Of a stretch of 64,000 nucleotides of DNA, positions 53,943-61,761 are shown one piece after another; the stretch's first letter is position 1, and each line of letters opens with the position of its first letter. This DNA is from Brachybacterium ginsengisoli (GTDB taxonomy: Bacteria > Actinomycetota > Actinomycetes > Actinomycetales > Dermabacteraceae): positions 372,001-436,000 of the forward strand of contig NZ_CP023564.1 of assembly GCF_002407065.1 (NCBI RefSeq), written 5' to 3'. A program made the translations under genes and the position numbers. Under the pieces are notes generated by a model that was not told the origin of the DNA, did no database searches, and saw nothing but the letters and a program-made list of their open reading frames with translations.

Positions 53943-55105
53943 CAGTGCTGTCCCTTCGCGTCCTCGGCCCGCAGGCCGGTCCAGTTGTCGCCGGTCTCGA
54001 ACTTGTAGGCGTCGTCGAAGGAGCCGTTCTCCGCCTCGGCGGCCGCGACCCGGAGCGCATGCGTGGGCGCCTCGGGGACGTCGGCCGGCTTGCGGGCCTC
54101 GAGCTCCTTGCGCAGCACCGGGACCACCTCGGTGCCCAGCAGCTCGATCTGCTCCAGGACCGTCTTCTGCGGAAGCCCCGCGTGGTCCATGAGGAACATC
54201 TGGCGCTGGTAGTCGCCGACGTTGTCCGCCATGGTCAGGTAGCGCTCGACGACCTGCTCGGGGGAGCCGACGGTGAGCGGGGTCTGCGCGGTGAAGTCCT
54301 CCATCGAGGGACCGCCGCCGTAGACCGGGGCGTTGTCGAAGTAGGGGCGGAACTCGGTGACCGCGTCCTGGCTGTTCCGGCGCATGAAGGCCTGACCGCC
54401 GAGGCCCACATAGGCCTGGTGGGCCTTGCCGTGGCCGTAGTGCTCGTAGCGCTCGCGGTACAGCTGGACCATCTGCTTGGTGTGGCTCATGGGCCAGAAG
54501 ATGTTGTTGTGCAGGAATCCGTCGCCGTAGTACGCGGCCTGCTCGGCGATCTGCGGGGAGCGGATCGAGCCGTGCCACACGAACGGGGCCACGCCGTCCA
54601 GCGGGCGCGGGGTGGCGGTGAACTGCTGCAGCGGGGTGCGGAACTGGCCCTCCCAGTCCACGACGTCCTCGGTCCACAGGCGGCGCAGGAGGTCGTAGTT
54701 CTCGATCGCGATCTCGATGCCCTTGCGGATGTCCTGACCGAACCACGGGTAGACCGGGCCGGTGTTGCCGCGGCCCATCACGAGGTCGACGCGGCCGCCG
54801 GTGAGGTGCTGCAGCATCGCGTAGTCCTCGGCGATCTTCACCGGGTCGTTGGTGGTGATCAGCGTGGTCGCGGTGGAGAGGATGATCTTCTCCGTCTGCG
54901 CGCCGAGGTAGGCCAGTGTGGTGGTGGGGGAGGAGGTGACGAACGGCGGGTTGTGGTGCTCGCCGAGCGCGAAGACGTCGAGGCCCACCTGCTCGGCGAG
55001 CCTGCCCTGCTCGATCATATTCTGCAGGCGCTCGTTCTCGGTGGGCACCTTGCCGGTCAGGGGATCGGGGGTGATGTCGGCGATGGTGAAGATTCCGAAC
55101 TGCAT
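53942..55105 (-). CDS. LLM-class flavin-dependent oxidoreductase, CE1758 type
   Basis: 387-aa luciferase-like TIM-barrel monooxygenase. It begins with QFGIFTIADITPDPLTG and shows VFALGEHHNPPFVTSSP, VDLVMGRGNTGPVYPWFG and a late DHAGLPQKTVLEQIELLG. It uses reduced FMN from the downstream reductase to oxidise an unknown compound. RBS AAGGAG precedes ATG 55105, and the promoter at 55210-55238 has an operator-like palindrome. Confidence 0.9.
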   Translation of the reverse strand: MQFGIFTIADITPDPLTGKVPTENERLQNMIEQGRLAEQVGLDVFALGEHHNPPFVTSSPTTTLAYLGAQTEKIILSTATTLITTNDPVKIAEDYAMLQHLTGGRVDLVMGRGNTGPVYPWFGQDIRKGIEIAIENYDLLRRLWTEDVVDWEGQFRTPLQQFTATPRPLDGVAPFVWHGSIRSPQIAEQAAYYGDGFLHNNIFWPMSHTKQMVQLYRERYEHYGHGKAHQAYVGLGGQAFMRRNSQDAVTEFRPYFDNAPVYGGGPSMEDFTAQTPLTVGSPEQVVERYLTMADNVGDYQRQMFLMDHAGLPQKTVLEQIELLGTEVVPVLRKELEARKPADVPEAPTHALRVAAAEAENGSFDDAYKFETGDNWTGLRAEDAKGQH

Positions 55106-55198
55106 GGCAGGCTCCTTGGGGTGCGTCGGGTCTCCGGGAGGGGCTGTGGCCGGGGTGCTGCAGGGGGTCCTGCTCCCGGCCGATGAGGCCGCTCCGTG

Positions 55199-55238
55199 AA
55201 GTTGCTACAACTTTAAACTACTTTGAGGATGGGGGCAA
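55199..55238 (-). promoter_or_regulatory. Promoter and palindrome before the LLM/FMN reductase operon
   Basis: On the minus strand -35 TTGCCC (55238-55233), a 17-bp spacer and -10 TAAAGT (55215-55210) form a good promoter. The perfect palindrome AAGTTG-CTA-CAACTT (55199-55213) overlaps the -10 and start point. The cognate regulator is not encoded next to it. Confidence 0.65.
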
Positions 55239-55295
55239 CCTCAGGGTGACGGCGGTCGCCTGGTGGTGGGGAGGGGCCGGCCCGGCCCCCGGCGC

Positions 55296-55525
55296 GAGGG
55301 TCACGAAGGTGGGGGAATGGGGCCCGGATAGGCCCTCGTTCGTGACTATGGCGCTCGCCCGGCCCGGGAGAAAGGGTGCCCCCCGGCGTGAGGGTCACGA
55401 AGGTGGCGGATTGGGGCTCGGATAGACCCTTGTTTGCGACTATGGCGCTCGCTCTGGCCGTGGCGGCTGGTGCGAGTGTCACGAACATAGGGGATAGGCG
55501 CTCGGATAGCCCCGCTTCGTCATGA
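55296..55525. repeat. Three hairpin repeats, about 94 and 84 bp apart
   Basis: Three related units follow each other. The best one (55300-55346) is a hairpin: outer arms GTCACGAA / TTCGTGAC (55300-55307, 55339-55346) and inner arms GGGCC / GGCCC (55320-55324, 55331-55335) with loop CGGATA. Units 2 and 3 begin with the same GTCACGAA at 55394 and 55478, with decayed right arms. Each unit is followed by a TATGGCGCTCGC-like tail or its remnant. Two more units lie at 58132 and 58226. The rest of the gap 55239-55743 shows no gene. Confidence 0.75.
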
Positions 55526-55743
55526 GGGTGCTCTTCTGTTCGCTGAGTCATCGCACCGTCTGGTCGTCCACGGCCTCGACGACGGCTCGGGGTCCTCGGG
55601 GCGGAGGAGTTCGTTGGAGATGTGCGTGCGGGGACCGTATGCCGGGTGTTTGGAGATGAGCGACGAACAGTCTGGCTAGTGACGGGGGAGAGGTGCGGCG
55701 AAGTCCGAAGAGTCTGGTCCGAAATGACTGTTTCTGACTCAGG

Positions 55744-56187
55744 TCACGTGGAGGGCTCGGCGCTCGTCCACATCGCCGGGGTGTCGTCGAAGGCCTGGAG
55801 CCAGTAGTGCGGCATCAGGTCTCGCAGCGGCACCCAACCGGGAGTGGTGGAGTGCTCCTGCGGCACCGCTGCCAACACACCGGGCCCGTGTGTCGCCAGA
55901 CGCTCCTGGCAGACCCCGCATGGGGCCAGCACCTTCTCCGGGGAACCCGGCTCCCGGTACAGGCAGATCGTCGCCACGATCGACTCGCCGAGCCGGTGCG
56001 CTGCACAGTAGGGCTCCGTCTCGTGACAGACCTCGACCGCAGGGTTGAAGGCCTCGGGGGCGGTCCCCAACAAGATCTCTCCCGACGCCGTGAGCATGGC
56101 CGCGGCGCCCCCGTCGCTGTCCGGGAACCGCAGGTCGATGAGGTTCCGGCAGGCAAGGACCAGAGCGTCGAGATCGTGGGTGCGCAT
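55744..56187 (-). CDS. Cytidine deaminase-like protein
   Basis: 147-aa zinc deaminase of the cytidine deaminase fold. The first zinc ligand and proton-shuttle Glu are in EVCHETEPYC (Cys-His-Glu), the other two Cys in LAPCGVCQERLA. The spacing fits CDA or blasticidin-S-deaminase types. A long C-terminal tail (PGWVPLRDLMPHYWLQAF) follows. CATACT stands exactly 6 nt before the ATG, so a leaderless message is likely. It is the last gene of a small leftward accessory block. The substrate, a nucleoside or nucleoside antibiotic, is open. Confidence 0.82.
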   Translation of the reverse strand: MRTHDLDALVLACRNLIDLRFPDSDGGAAAMLTASGEILLGTAPEAFNPAVEVCHETEPYCAAHRLGESIVATICLYREPGSPEKVLAPCGVCQERLATHGPGVLAAVPQEHSTTPGWVPLRDLMPHYWLQAFDDTPAMWTSAEPST

Positions 56188-56191
56188 GGGG

Positions 56192-56824
56192 TCAGTATGG
56201 GCGAGGCGGTGGGGTGCGAGGAATCGACGTGAGGTGGCGAGGCGGCTGCCTTGCTCTGCATCGATGATCGCTGGCGGAGCCTTGCTGGTGAGCGGTTGTC
56301 CAAGGCGCCCGAAGAGACCGGACCTGTTCCACGAGCGCGTTCACCTGAGTGGGGTCAGCCGTGTCCTGGGCGTCGATCGTCAGCGCGTCCTCGTCGACGG
56401 GAGGTTCGAAGTTCGCCCGATGGTCATGGAGGACGGCATCGGTCACGTCCGGGCGGTTTGGGGACAGCCTGTTGGCACGAACGCGAGTCTGCTGGAGTTC
56501 AGGGCTGATCCGGATCCAGACGACCACGAAGGGTGCACCGCAGCTGTCGGCGACTTTGCGCCACTCATCCCTGATGAACCGCGGCGAGCCGGTGTCGTCA
56601 ACAATGACCCGGTGCCCTGCGTCGAGAAGCTCGCGTCCGCGCTCGTGAGCGATCCGGTTGGTCTCGGCCCATTCCTCCAGCGGGATGCCTTGGCCGCCGT
56701 GCAGTCCGCGTTCTTCGTTGATGAGGTCGAGACTGATGAGGCTGGCAGGCAGAGAGTCAGTGAGTCGTGCTGCAAGGGTGCTCTTGCCTGCGAAAGAGAG
56801 TCCGCACATCAGCGCCAGCGTCAT
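56192..56824 (-). CDS. Zeta-toxin/AAA-type P-loop kinase
   Basis: 210 aa. Walker A is LMCGLSFAGKSTLAARL at the N-terminus; an ISLDLINEERGL segment, HRVIVDDTGSPRFIRDEW and VWIRISPELQQTRVRANR follow, as in small-molecule or nucleotide kinases of the AAA_33 group. The last 45 residues are Arg/Pro-rich and probably disordered. TAGGTT lies 6 nt before the ATG (leaderless type). It is 4 bp upstream of the deaminase gene. No antitoxin-like partner is visible, so an ordinary kinase or resistance enzyme is more likely than a toxin. Confidence 0.75.
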   Translation of the reverse strand: MTLALMCGLSFAGKSTLAARLTDSLPASLISLDLINEERGLHGGQGIPLEEWAETNRIAHERGRELLDAGHRVIVDDTGSPRFIRDEWRKVADSCGAPFVVVWIRISPELQQTRVRANRLSPNRPDVTDAVLHDHRANFEPPVDEDALTIDAQDTADPTQVNALVEQVRSLRAPWTTAHQQGSASDHRCRARQPPRHLTSIPRTPPPRPY

Positions 56825-56960
56825 TCTCGCAACCTACCGCCGCTCAGGTTCTCTGTCGCCCGAATAACGCTGCTGGTCAGGCACCTGGGTTGCGCGGAGG
56901 ACAGGTTGGGCTCGGTCGGAGGTGAGACGGAACGTTCCGAGGAGCGAGCTGGCCGCACCC

Positions 56961-57488
56961 TCAGTCTCCGACGGTTCCCCCGAGTCCGTCCTGCATCAGG
57001 TCGCGCGAAAAGGTTCGTAATGGCCGCTTCAGGAGAGAGTGCTCGTACTCGTCGCCCACGGCCGTCCACCCCTCACTCCGGTAGAGCCCGAGCGCTGTGT
57101 GATTGTCGAGGAGGGCGTGGAGCACCGCCTGCCTGTAGCCGGCATCGGAGAGATGCCTGCCGATGGCTTGCAGCAGCGTCCGCCCCAGTCCGCGAGCCTG
57201 CTGGCTCGGTTGCACCGCGAGCAGGCCGACCACGGCTGCGTCGGGCGGGTCGGTCGGCATGCCACTTCCAGGGGCAGTTGCAAGGACGAATCCATCGATC
57301 TGTTCGCCGCTCGACGCAACGATCCATCCGATGCTCCTGTCGAACTTCGGCCGAGCCCGATCCGCGATACCGCCGATGGAACGACCGTCCCGCACAGCAC
57401 ACGCATCGACCCATAGGGCGACGCACTGCTCGATGTCGGAGGATGCTCCGGCCCGAAGAGTGAGCGCTGGATCAGCGTGGCGTTCCAT
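56961..57488 (-). CDS. GNAT-family N-acetyltransferase
   Basis: 175 aa. The acetyl-CoA loop is in VGLLAVQPSQQARGLGRTLL, giving the QxxRGxG form near residue 100; ALGLYRSEGW near residue 135 is the usual late GNAT motif. The substrate is unknown. It is transcribed in the same direction as the kinase and deaminase genes, 136 bp upstream of the kinase start; that gap has no ORF. Confidence 0.82.
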   Translation of the reverse strand: MERHADPALTLRAGASSDIEQCVALWVDACAVRDGRSIGGIADRARPKFDRSIGWIVASSGEQIDGFVLATAPGSGMPTDPPDAAVVGLLAVQPSQQARGLGRTLLQAIGRHLSDAGYRQAVLHALLDNHTALGLYRSEGWTAVGDEYEHSLLKRPLRTFSRDLMQDGLGGTVGD

Positions 57489-57593
57489 AGGGTCAGTCTC
57501 TTACCCCCGCCCTACTCATGGCCGGAAACCCGATAACTCAGCACCCGGCTCCGCTCCGCCCCAACGAACCCGCACGTACGGCACCCTGTAGCG

Positions 57594-58163
57594 ATGAGCG
57601 ACTCAGAGCTGCTGGTGATCGGTGGGGCGTCCGGGGTGGGGAAGTCGTCGGCCGCGTTCGCGCTCCACGACCTGCTGGCGGCGCGGGATGTGCGGCATGC
57701 GGTGCTGGAGGGCGATGCGCTCGACCTGGCGCACCCCGCGCCGCGGCAGGAGGGGATGGCGCTGCGGAATCTCGCCGCGATCTGGGCCAACTATCGGGAG
57801 CTCGGCCACCGTCGGCTGATCTATACGAACACGGTCTCCGTCCTGGAGTCGGCCGCGCTCGCCGAGGCCATGGGCGACCGGCCGCGCATCACGGCAGTGC
57901 TGCTCCAGGCCGGCCGCGGCACGATCGACGCTCGGCTCGCCACACGGGAGCAGGGGCAGAGCCTCGTCGCCCATGCGGAGCGGAGCCGTTCGGCGGCCGT
58001 GCGGCTCGAGGTCGAGGCCGACCCTGCCGTGCACCGGATCGACACCGAGGGCTGCACCCCGGACGAGGTGGCCCGGAAGATCGACGCCCTGCTCGACTGG
58101 GGCCGGCGACGTGGCCCTAGCCGGTGCGAAGGTGGCGAACCTGGGGGAACGGGGGTCGGATGA
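57594..58163 (+). CDS. P-loop kinase-like protein whose 3' end enters a repeat
   Basis: 189 aa. Walker A is VIGGASGVGKSSAAFAL; VLEGDALDLAHPAP and a Walker-B-like RRLIYTNTVSV follow, and DEVARKIDALLDWG ends the normal domain near residue 170. The last 15-20 residues (about 58112-58163) are read from the hairpin repeat, so the original C-terminus may have been replaced when the repeat arrived. Substrate unknown; it diverges from the GNAT gene and completes the accessory block. Confidence 0.75.
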   Translation: MSDSELLVIGGASGVGKSSAAFALHDLLAARDVRHAVLEGDALDLAHPAPRQEGMALRNLAAIWANYRELGHRRLIYTNTVSVLESAALAEAMGDRPRITAVLLQAGRGTIDARLATREQGQSLVAHAERSRSAAVRLEVEADPAVHRIDTEGCTPDEVARKIDALLDWGRRRGPSRCEGGEPGGTGVG

Positions 58164-58272
58164 GCCCGTCTTCGTGACCACCGCGCTCGCCCGGCCCGGA
58201 AGGCACGGGATGCCCCGGTGCGAGTGCCACGAACCTGGGGGAATGGCGCTCGGAGGAGCCCCGTTTGTCACA
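58125..58272. repeat. Two more copies of the 94-bp hairpin repeat
   Basis: Units start at 58132 (GTGGCGAA, with right arm TTCGTGAC at 58171-58178) and 58226 (GCCACGAA, with a decayed right arm near 58264). Their starts are exactly 94 bp apart, the same period as the first two units at 55300 and 55394. The shared interior GGGGGAAxGGxxxTCGGA and the tail GCGCTCGCCCGGCCCGG are common to both loci, in the same orientation. Confidence 0.72.
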
Positions 58273-58334
58273 GCAGGGCTACGGGATCGTGACGAGGATG
58301 GTGGCGCCGTCGGCCGGTGGCAGGATGGTGCCCC

Positions 58335-60392
58335 ATGACACACGAAAGCATCGAGACCCTGCTGGACGCGGCCCGATTGGCCGGACTCGAGACCACCGAG
58401 GGCGGTCGGATCCTCGCGAAGGTGTCCCGCCCGGACGCGAAGGGCACCTCCTACCGCAGCAGCCTCGTCGAGATCGACGGCGACCGCCTGCTCCCGCTCA
58501 CCCGCGGCAGCGCCTCCGTCGGCGCCGTCGCCGCGGCCGAGGACGGCACCACCTACTTCACCGCCAAGCGCGTGGGCGAGGACGGCGAGGAGTCCGAGGA
58601 CGCGCAGCTGTGGGCCCTGCCCGTGCGCGGCGAGGCCCGTGAGCTCGCCACCCGTCCCGGCGGCTTCGGCGGCCTGACCATCGCGGGCCGCCACCTCATC
58701 ACCGAGCTCGAGGTGCACTCCCAGGCCGCCGACGAGGCCGAGCACGCCGAGCTCACGAAGAAGCGCTCCACGGCCAAGGTCACCGCCGCCTTCCACACCG
58801 GGTTTCCCACCCGCTACTGGGACCACGACCTCGGCCCCACCCGCCCCGTGCTCGCGATCGCCGCGCTGCCGGACGACCTCGCGCTCGCCGAGCGCACCCC
58901 GGCACCCGCCGGCGCCGACGCGAAGACCCCGTCGGCCGACGGGGACGACGAGGACCAGCCCACCCAGGTCCTCCACTTCCGCCACCTCGCGATGCCAGCC
59001 GGTCGGCTCCTGGACTGGACCGTGGACCGCAGCGGCGAGAAGGCGCTGATCGCGGTGCAGGACTCCCGCGGCGATCTGCTCGCCGTCCCCGACCTCTACC
59101 TCCTGGACCTCGTGGGCGGCGAGGCGCCGCGCCTGCTGCGCGAGGGCACGGCCGAGATCGAGCACGGCCCGGGCGAGTTCAGCCCCGACGGCCGCCGCGC
59201 CCTCGTCGGCCGGTACCGCACCTGGACGCAGACGGCCACGATGGGCGTCGGCGTCGAGCTGCTCGACCTCGCCACCGGCGAGTCGACCCCGGTCTGGCCT
59301 GAGCTCGACCACTGGGCGGACCCGATCTGGCTCGACGAGGACACCCTCGTCGCCACCACCGACGAGCAGGGCCGCGGCGCCGTGTGGATCGGCGGGGTCC
59401 ATGACCCGGCCCCGCGCCGCCTCGCGGGCGGACCCGACCAGGACCTCGCCTTCTCCGGCGCCTCGGTCGCAGGCGGTGCGATCATCGCCTCCGCCTCCGG
59501 GATCGCCGTCGCCCCGCACCCCGTGCGCATCGATCCCGCCGACGGCACCGTCACCGCGCTGCCCAACCCGGCCGAGCCCGTCGACCTGCCCGGCACCCTC
59601 ACCGAGGTCACCGCGACCGCCGAGGACGGCACCGACCTGCGCGCCTGGCTGCGCCTGCCCGAGGGGGAGGGGCCGCACCCGCTGGTGGTCTTCGCCCACG
59701 GCGGCCCGTGGGGCTCCTGGAACGCCTGGACCTACCGCTGGAACCCGGGCCCGTTCGTCGCCGCCGGCTACGCCGTGCTGCTGCCGGACCCGGCGATCTC
59801 CACCGGCTACGGCCAGGCGATGATCGACCGTGGCCAGCACGAGCTGGGCGGCGCCCCGTACACCGACATCATGGCGCTCACCGACGCCACGATCGCCCGC
59901 GAGGACGTCGACGCCGAGCGCACCGCCTTCGCCGGCGGCTCCTACGGCGGCTACATGGCCAACTGGGTGGCCGGGCACACCGGTGACCGCTTCCGATGCA
60001 TCGTCACCCACGCCTCCCTGTGGGACACCGCCACGATGGGCGCGACCACCGACAACTCCGGGTGGGAGCGGCCGATGCGGGAGCAGAACCGGCTCTACAA
60101 CCCCAAGGACTTCGTGGCCGACATCGTCGCTCCGATGCTCGTGATCCATGGCGACCGGGACTACCGGGTGCCGATCGCCCAGGGCCACGCCCTCTGGTAC
60201 GACCTGCACACCTTCTCGGGCACTCCGCGCGATGCCGAGGGGCGCACCCGCCATCGCTACCTGTACTTCCCCGACGAGGGCCACTGGATCCAGGGCCGCG
60301 GCAACGCGCAGGTCTGGTACGAGACCTTCCTCGGCTTCCTGGACGAGCACGTGCGCGGCGAGGAGTGGACGCGCCCCGCGACTCTGGGCTGA
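58335..60392 (+). CDS. S9 family prolyl oligopeptidase-type serine peptidase
   Basis: 685 aa, cytoplasmic (no signal peptide). Residues about 1-410 form a beta-propeller and 420-685 the alpha/beta-hydrolase catalytic domain. The Ser is in FAGGSYGGYMANW near residue 538, the Asp in VIHGDRDYRVPI near 615 and the His in FPDEGHWI near 650. It resembles acylaminoacyl peptidases and dipeptidyl peptidases acting on short peptides. I chose ATG 58335 over the in-frame start at 58317. The stop codon lies in the first unit of a 53-bp tandem repeat. Confidence 0.92.
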   Translation: MTHESIETLLDAARLAGLETTEGGRILAKVSRPDAKGTSYRSSLVEIDGDRLLPLTRGSASVGAVAAAEDGTTYFTAKRVGEDGEESEDAQLWALPVRGEARELATRPGGFGGLTIAGRHLITELEVHSQAADEAEHAELTKKRSTAKVTAAFHTGFPTRYWDHDLGPTRPVLAIAALPDDLALAERTPAPAGADAKTPSADGDDEDQPTQVLHFRHLAMPAGRLLDWTVDRSGEKALIAVQDSRGDLLAVPDLYLLDLVGGEAPRLLREGTAEIEHGPGEFSPDGRRALVGRYRTWTQTATMGVGVELLDLATGESTPVWPELDHWADPIWLDEDTLVATTDEQGRGAVWIGGVHDPAPRRLAGGPDQDLAFSGASVAGGAIIASASGIAVAPHPVRIDPADGTVTALPNPAEPVDLPGTLTEVTATAEDGTDLRAWLRLPEGEGPHPLVVFAHGGPWGSWNAWTYRWNPGPFVAAGYAVLLPDPAISTGYGQAMIDRGQHELGGAPYTDIMALTDATIAREDVDAERTAFAGGSYGGYMANWVAGHTGDRFRCIVTHASLWDTATMGATTDNSGWERPMREQNRLYNPKDFVADIVAPMLVIHGDRDYRVPIAQGHALWYDLHTFSGTPRDAEGRTRHRYLYFPDEGHWIQGRGNAQVWYETFLGFLDEHVRGEEWTRPATLG

Positions 60393-60599
60393 TCGACGTG
60401 CTGCGAGGGACGAGCGGCAGGAGATCAGCGGGATGGCAGGGCTGATCGACGTGCTGCGAGGGACGAGCGGCAGGAGATCAGCGGGATGGCAGGGCTGATC
60501 GACGTGCTGCGAGGGACGAGCGGCAGGAGATCAGCGGGATGGCAGGGCTGATCGACGTGCTGCGAGGGACGAGCGGCAGGAGATCAGCGGGACGGCAGG
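60388..60599 (+). repeat. 4 x 53-bp tandem repeat overlapping the peptidase stop codon
   Basis: Four head-to-tail 53-bp units begin at 60388, 60441, 60494 and 60547. They look identical except for GATGG changed to GACGG near the end of the fourth. Each has the inverted pair GCTGATC / GATCAGC (for unit 1 at 60388-60394 and 60423-60429), so every unit can fold as a hairpin. The peptidase stop TGA (60390-60392) is inside unit 1. The array may act as a terminator or mRNA 3'-end stabiliser and is likely to vary in copy number between strains. Confidence 0.9.
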
Positions 60600-60647
60600 G
60601 CTGAAGTCACCGGGCGGCCGACGGGCGGGATGGTCCGTCGGTCGCCC

Positions 60648-60676
60648 TTGACATCTGTTCGAACGGGCGTTCGAAT
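60648..60676 (+). promoter_or_regulatory. Promoter with perfect SOS (LexA) box
   Basis: TTGACA (60648-60653), a 17-bp spacer and TCGAAT (60671-60676) form the promoter. The 18-bp perfect palindrome TTCGAAC-GGGC-GTTCGAA (60658-60675) contains CGAAC-N4-GTTCG, the LexA/DinR box known from Bacillus and mycobacteria. It covers the spacer and -10. Transcription should start at or next to the ATG at 60683. Confidence 0.8.
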
Positions 60677-60682
60677 AGGGTC

Positions 60683-61747
60683 ATGCGGTGGAGCGGGCAG
60701 GAGATCAGCACGGGGACCGGCGAGCAGCCGAGCACCCCGGCGCTGCTGGGCATGTCCGGGCTGGTGCGCAGCGTGCAGACCCCGGAGTTCCAGGGCGTCA
60801 CCTTCCACGAGGTGATGGCGAAGTCGGCGCTGAACAAGGTGCCGGCCGCGAGCTCCATGCCCTTCGAGTGGACGGTGAACCCCTACCGCGGCTGCTCCCA
60901 CGCCTGCGTGTACTGCTTCGCCCGCAGCACCCATCGCTACCTCGACCTCGACGCCGGGGCCGACTTCGACCAGCAGGTGATCGTCAAGGTCAACGTCGCC
61001 GAGGTGCTGCGGGCCGAGCTCGCCAAGCGCTCCTGGAAGCGCGACCTCGTGGCGCTCGGCACCAACACCGACCCCTACCAGCGGGCCGAGGGCCGGTACC
61101 GGCTGATGCCCGGCATCCTCTCCGCCCTCGCCGAGTCCGGCACGCCGATCTCGATCCTCACCAAGGGGACGCTGCTGCGCCGTGACCTGCCGCAGCTCGA
61201 GACCATCGCCGAGCAGGTCCCCGTGGACCTCTCGATGTCGATCGCGGTCTTCGACGACGCGCTGCAGAAAGCCGTCGAGCCGGGCACGCCGAGCACCGCC
61301 GCGCGCCTGGCCACGGTGCGCGCCGCGGCCGACGCCGGATTCCGTGTGACCGTCTTCCTCATGCCGATCATGCCGTGGCTGACCGACTCCGACGCGCAGC
61401 TCGACGAGGCCCTGGCCCGGATCGCCGAGGCGGGTGCGGCGCACGTGGTCCACGGCGCCCTGCACCTGCGGCCCGGTGCCAAGGAATGGTTCCTGGAGTG
61501 GATCGATCGGGAGCATCCCGAGCTCGCCACCGGGTATCGGCGCTTCTACGGGACCTCGTCCTCCGCGCCCGTCGCGTACCGGCGCACCCTCTCACGTCGG
61601 CTGGTCCCGCTGCTGCGTCGCCACGGGCTCGACTTCACCGAGGACGTCGACCAGCCCGAGCACCGGAGCCGGGCGGCGGAGGCCGCGCGCCGGCCGCGCC
61701 TCGCACCGGCGGCGCTGGATCTCCTGCCGCAGCCGGCGCTGTTCTGA
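60683..61747 (+). CDS. Rv2578c-type radical SAM protein
   Basis: 354 aa. The 4Fe-4S cluster Cys residues are in RGCSHACVYCFAR (CxxxCxxC, near residues 70-78), preceded by the family NPYRGC. GTNTDPYQRAEGRYRL and VFLMPIMPWLTDSD follow in the barrel. This group is related to SplB-like proteins and widespread in actinobacteria; the reaction is undetermined. There is no RBS, and the -10 sits 6 nt before the ATG, so the message is probably leaderless. The SOS box suggests induction by DNA damage and a role linked to DNA repair. Confidence 0.87.
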   Translation: MRWSGQEISTGTGEQPSTPALLGMSGLVRSVQTPEFQGVTFHEVMAKSALNKVPAASSMPFEWTVNPYRGCSHACVYCFARSTHRYLDLDAGADFDQQVIVKVNVAEVLRAELAKRSWKRDLVALGTNTDPYQRAEGRYRLMPGILSALAESGTPISILTKGTLLRRDLPQLETIAEQVPVDLSMSIAVFDDALQKAVEPGTPSTAARLATVRAAADAGFRVTVFLMPIMPWLTDSDAQLDEALARIAEAGAAHVVHGALHLRPGAKEWFLEWIDREHPELATGYRRFYGTSSSAPVAYRRTLSRRLVPLLRRHGLDFTEDVDQPEHRSRAAEAARRPRLAPAALDLLPQPALF

Positions 61748-61761
61748 CCGGAGGGAGGGGC

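Noticed and set aside
55213-55551. 112-codon minus-strand frame upstream of the LLM operon
   Set aside because: It is read almost entirely from the hairpin repeats and shows no protein family sequence, so it is better explained as repeat DNA.
56192-56824. Kinase considered as a zeta toxin of a toxin-antitoxin pair
   Set aside because: No small epsilon-type antitoxin gene is adjacent; the neighbour is a deaminase.
57603-60350. 915-codon open frame on the minus strand
   Set aside because: It runs opposite to the kinase and S9 peptidase, both of which have complete catalytic motifs. Its Gly/Val/Arg-rich translation is typical of a GC shadow frame.
60148-60498. Repeat-containing peptide frames after the S9 peptidase
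   Set aside because: They only exist because the 53-bp unit is open in several frames, and they overlap the peptidase C-terminus out of frame.
60388-60599. Tandem repeat considered as a CRISPR array
   Set aside because: Units are contiguous with no unique spacers, and no cas genes are present.
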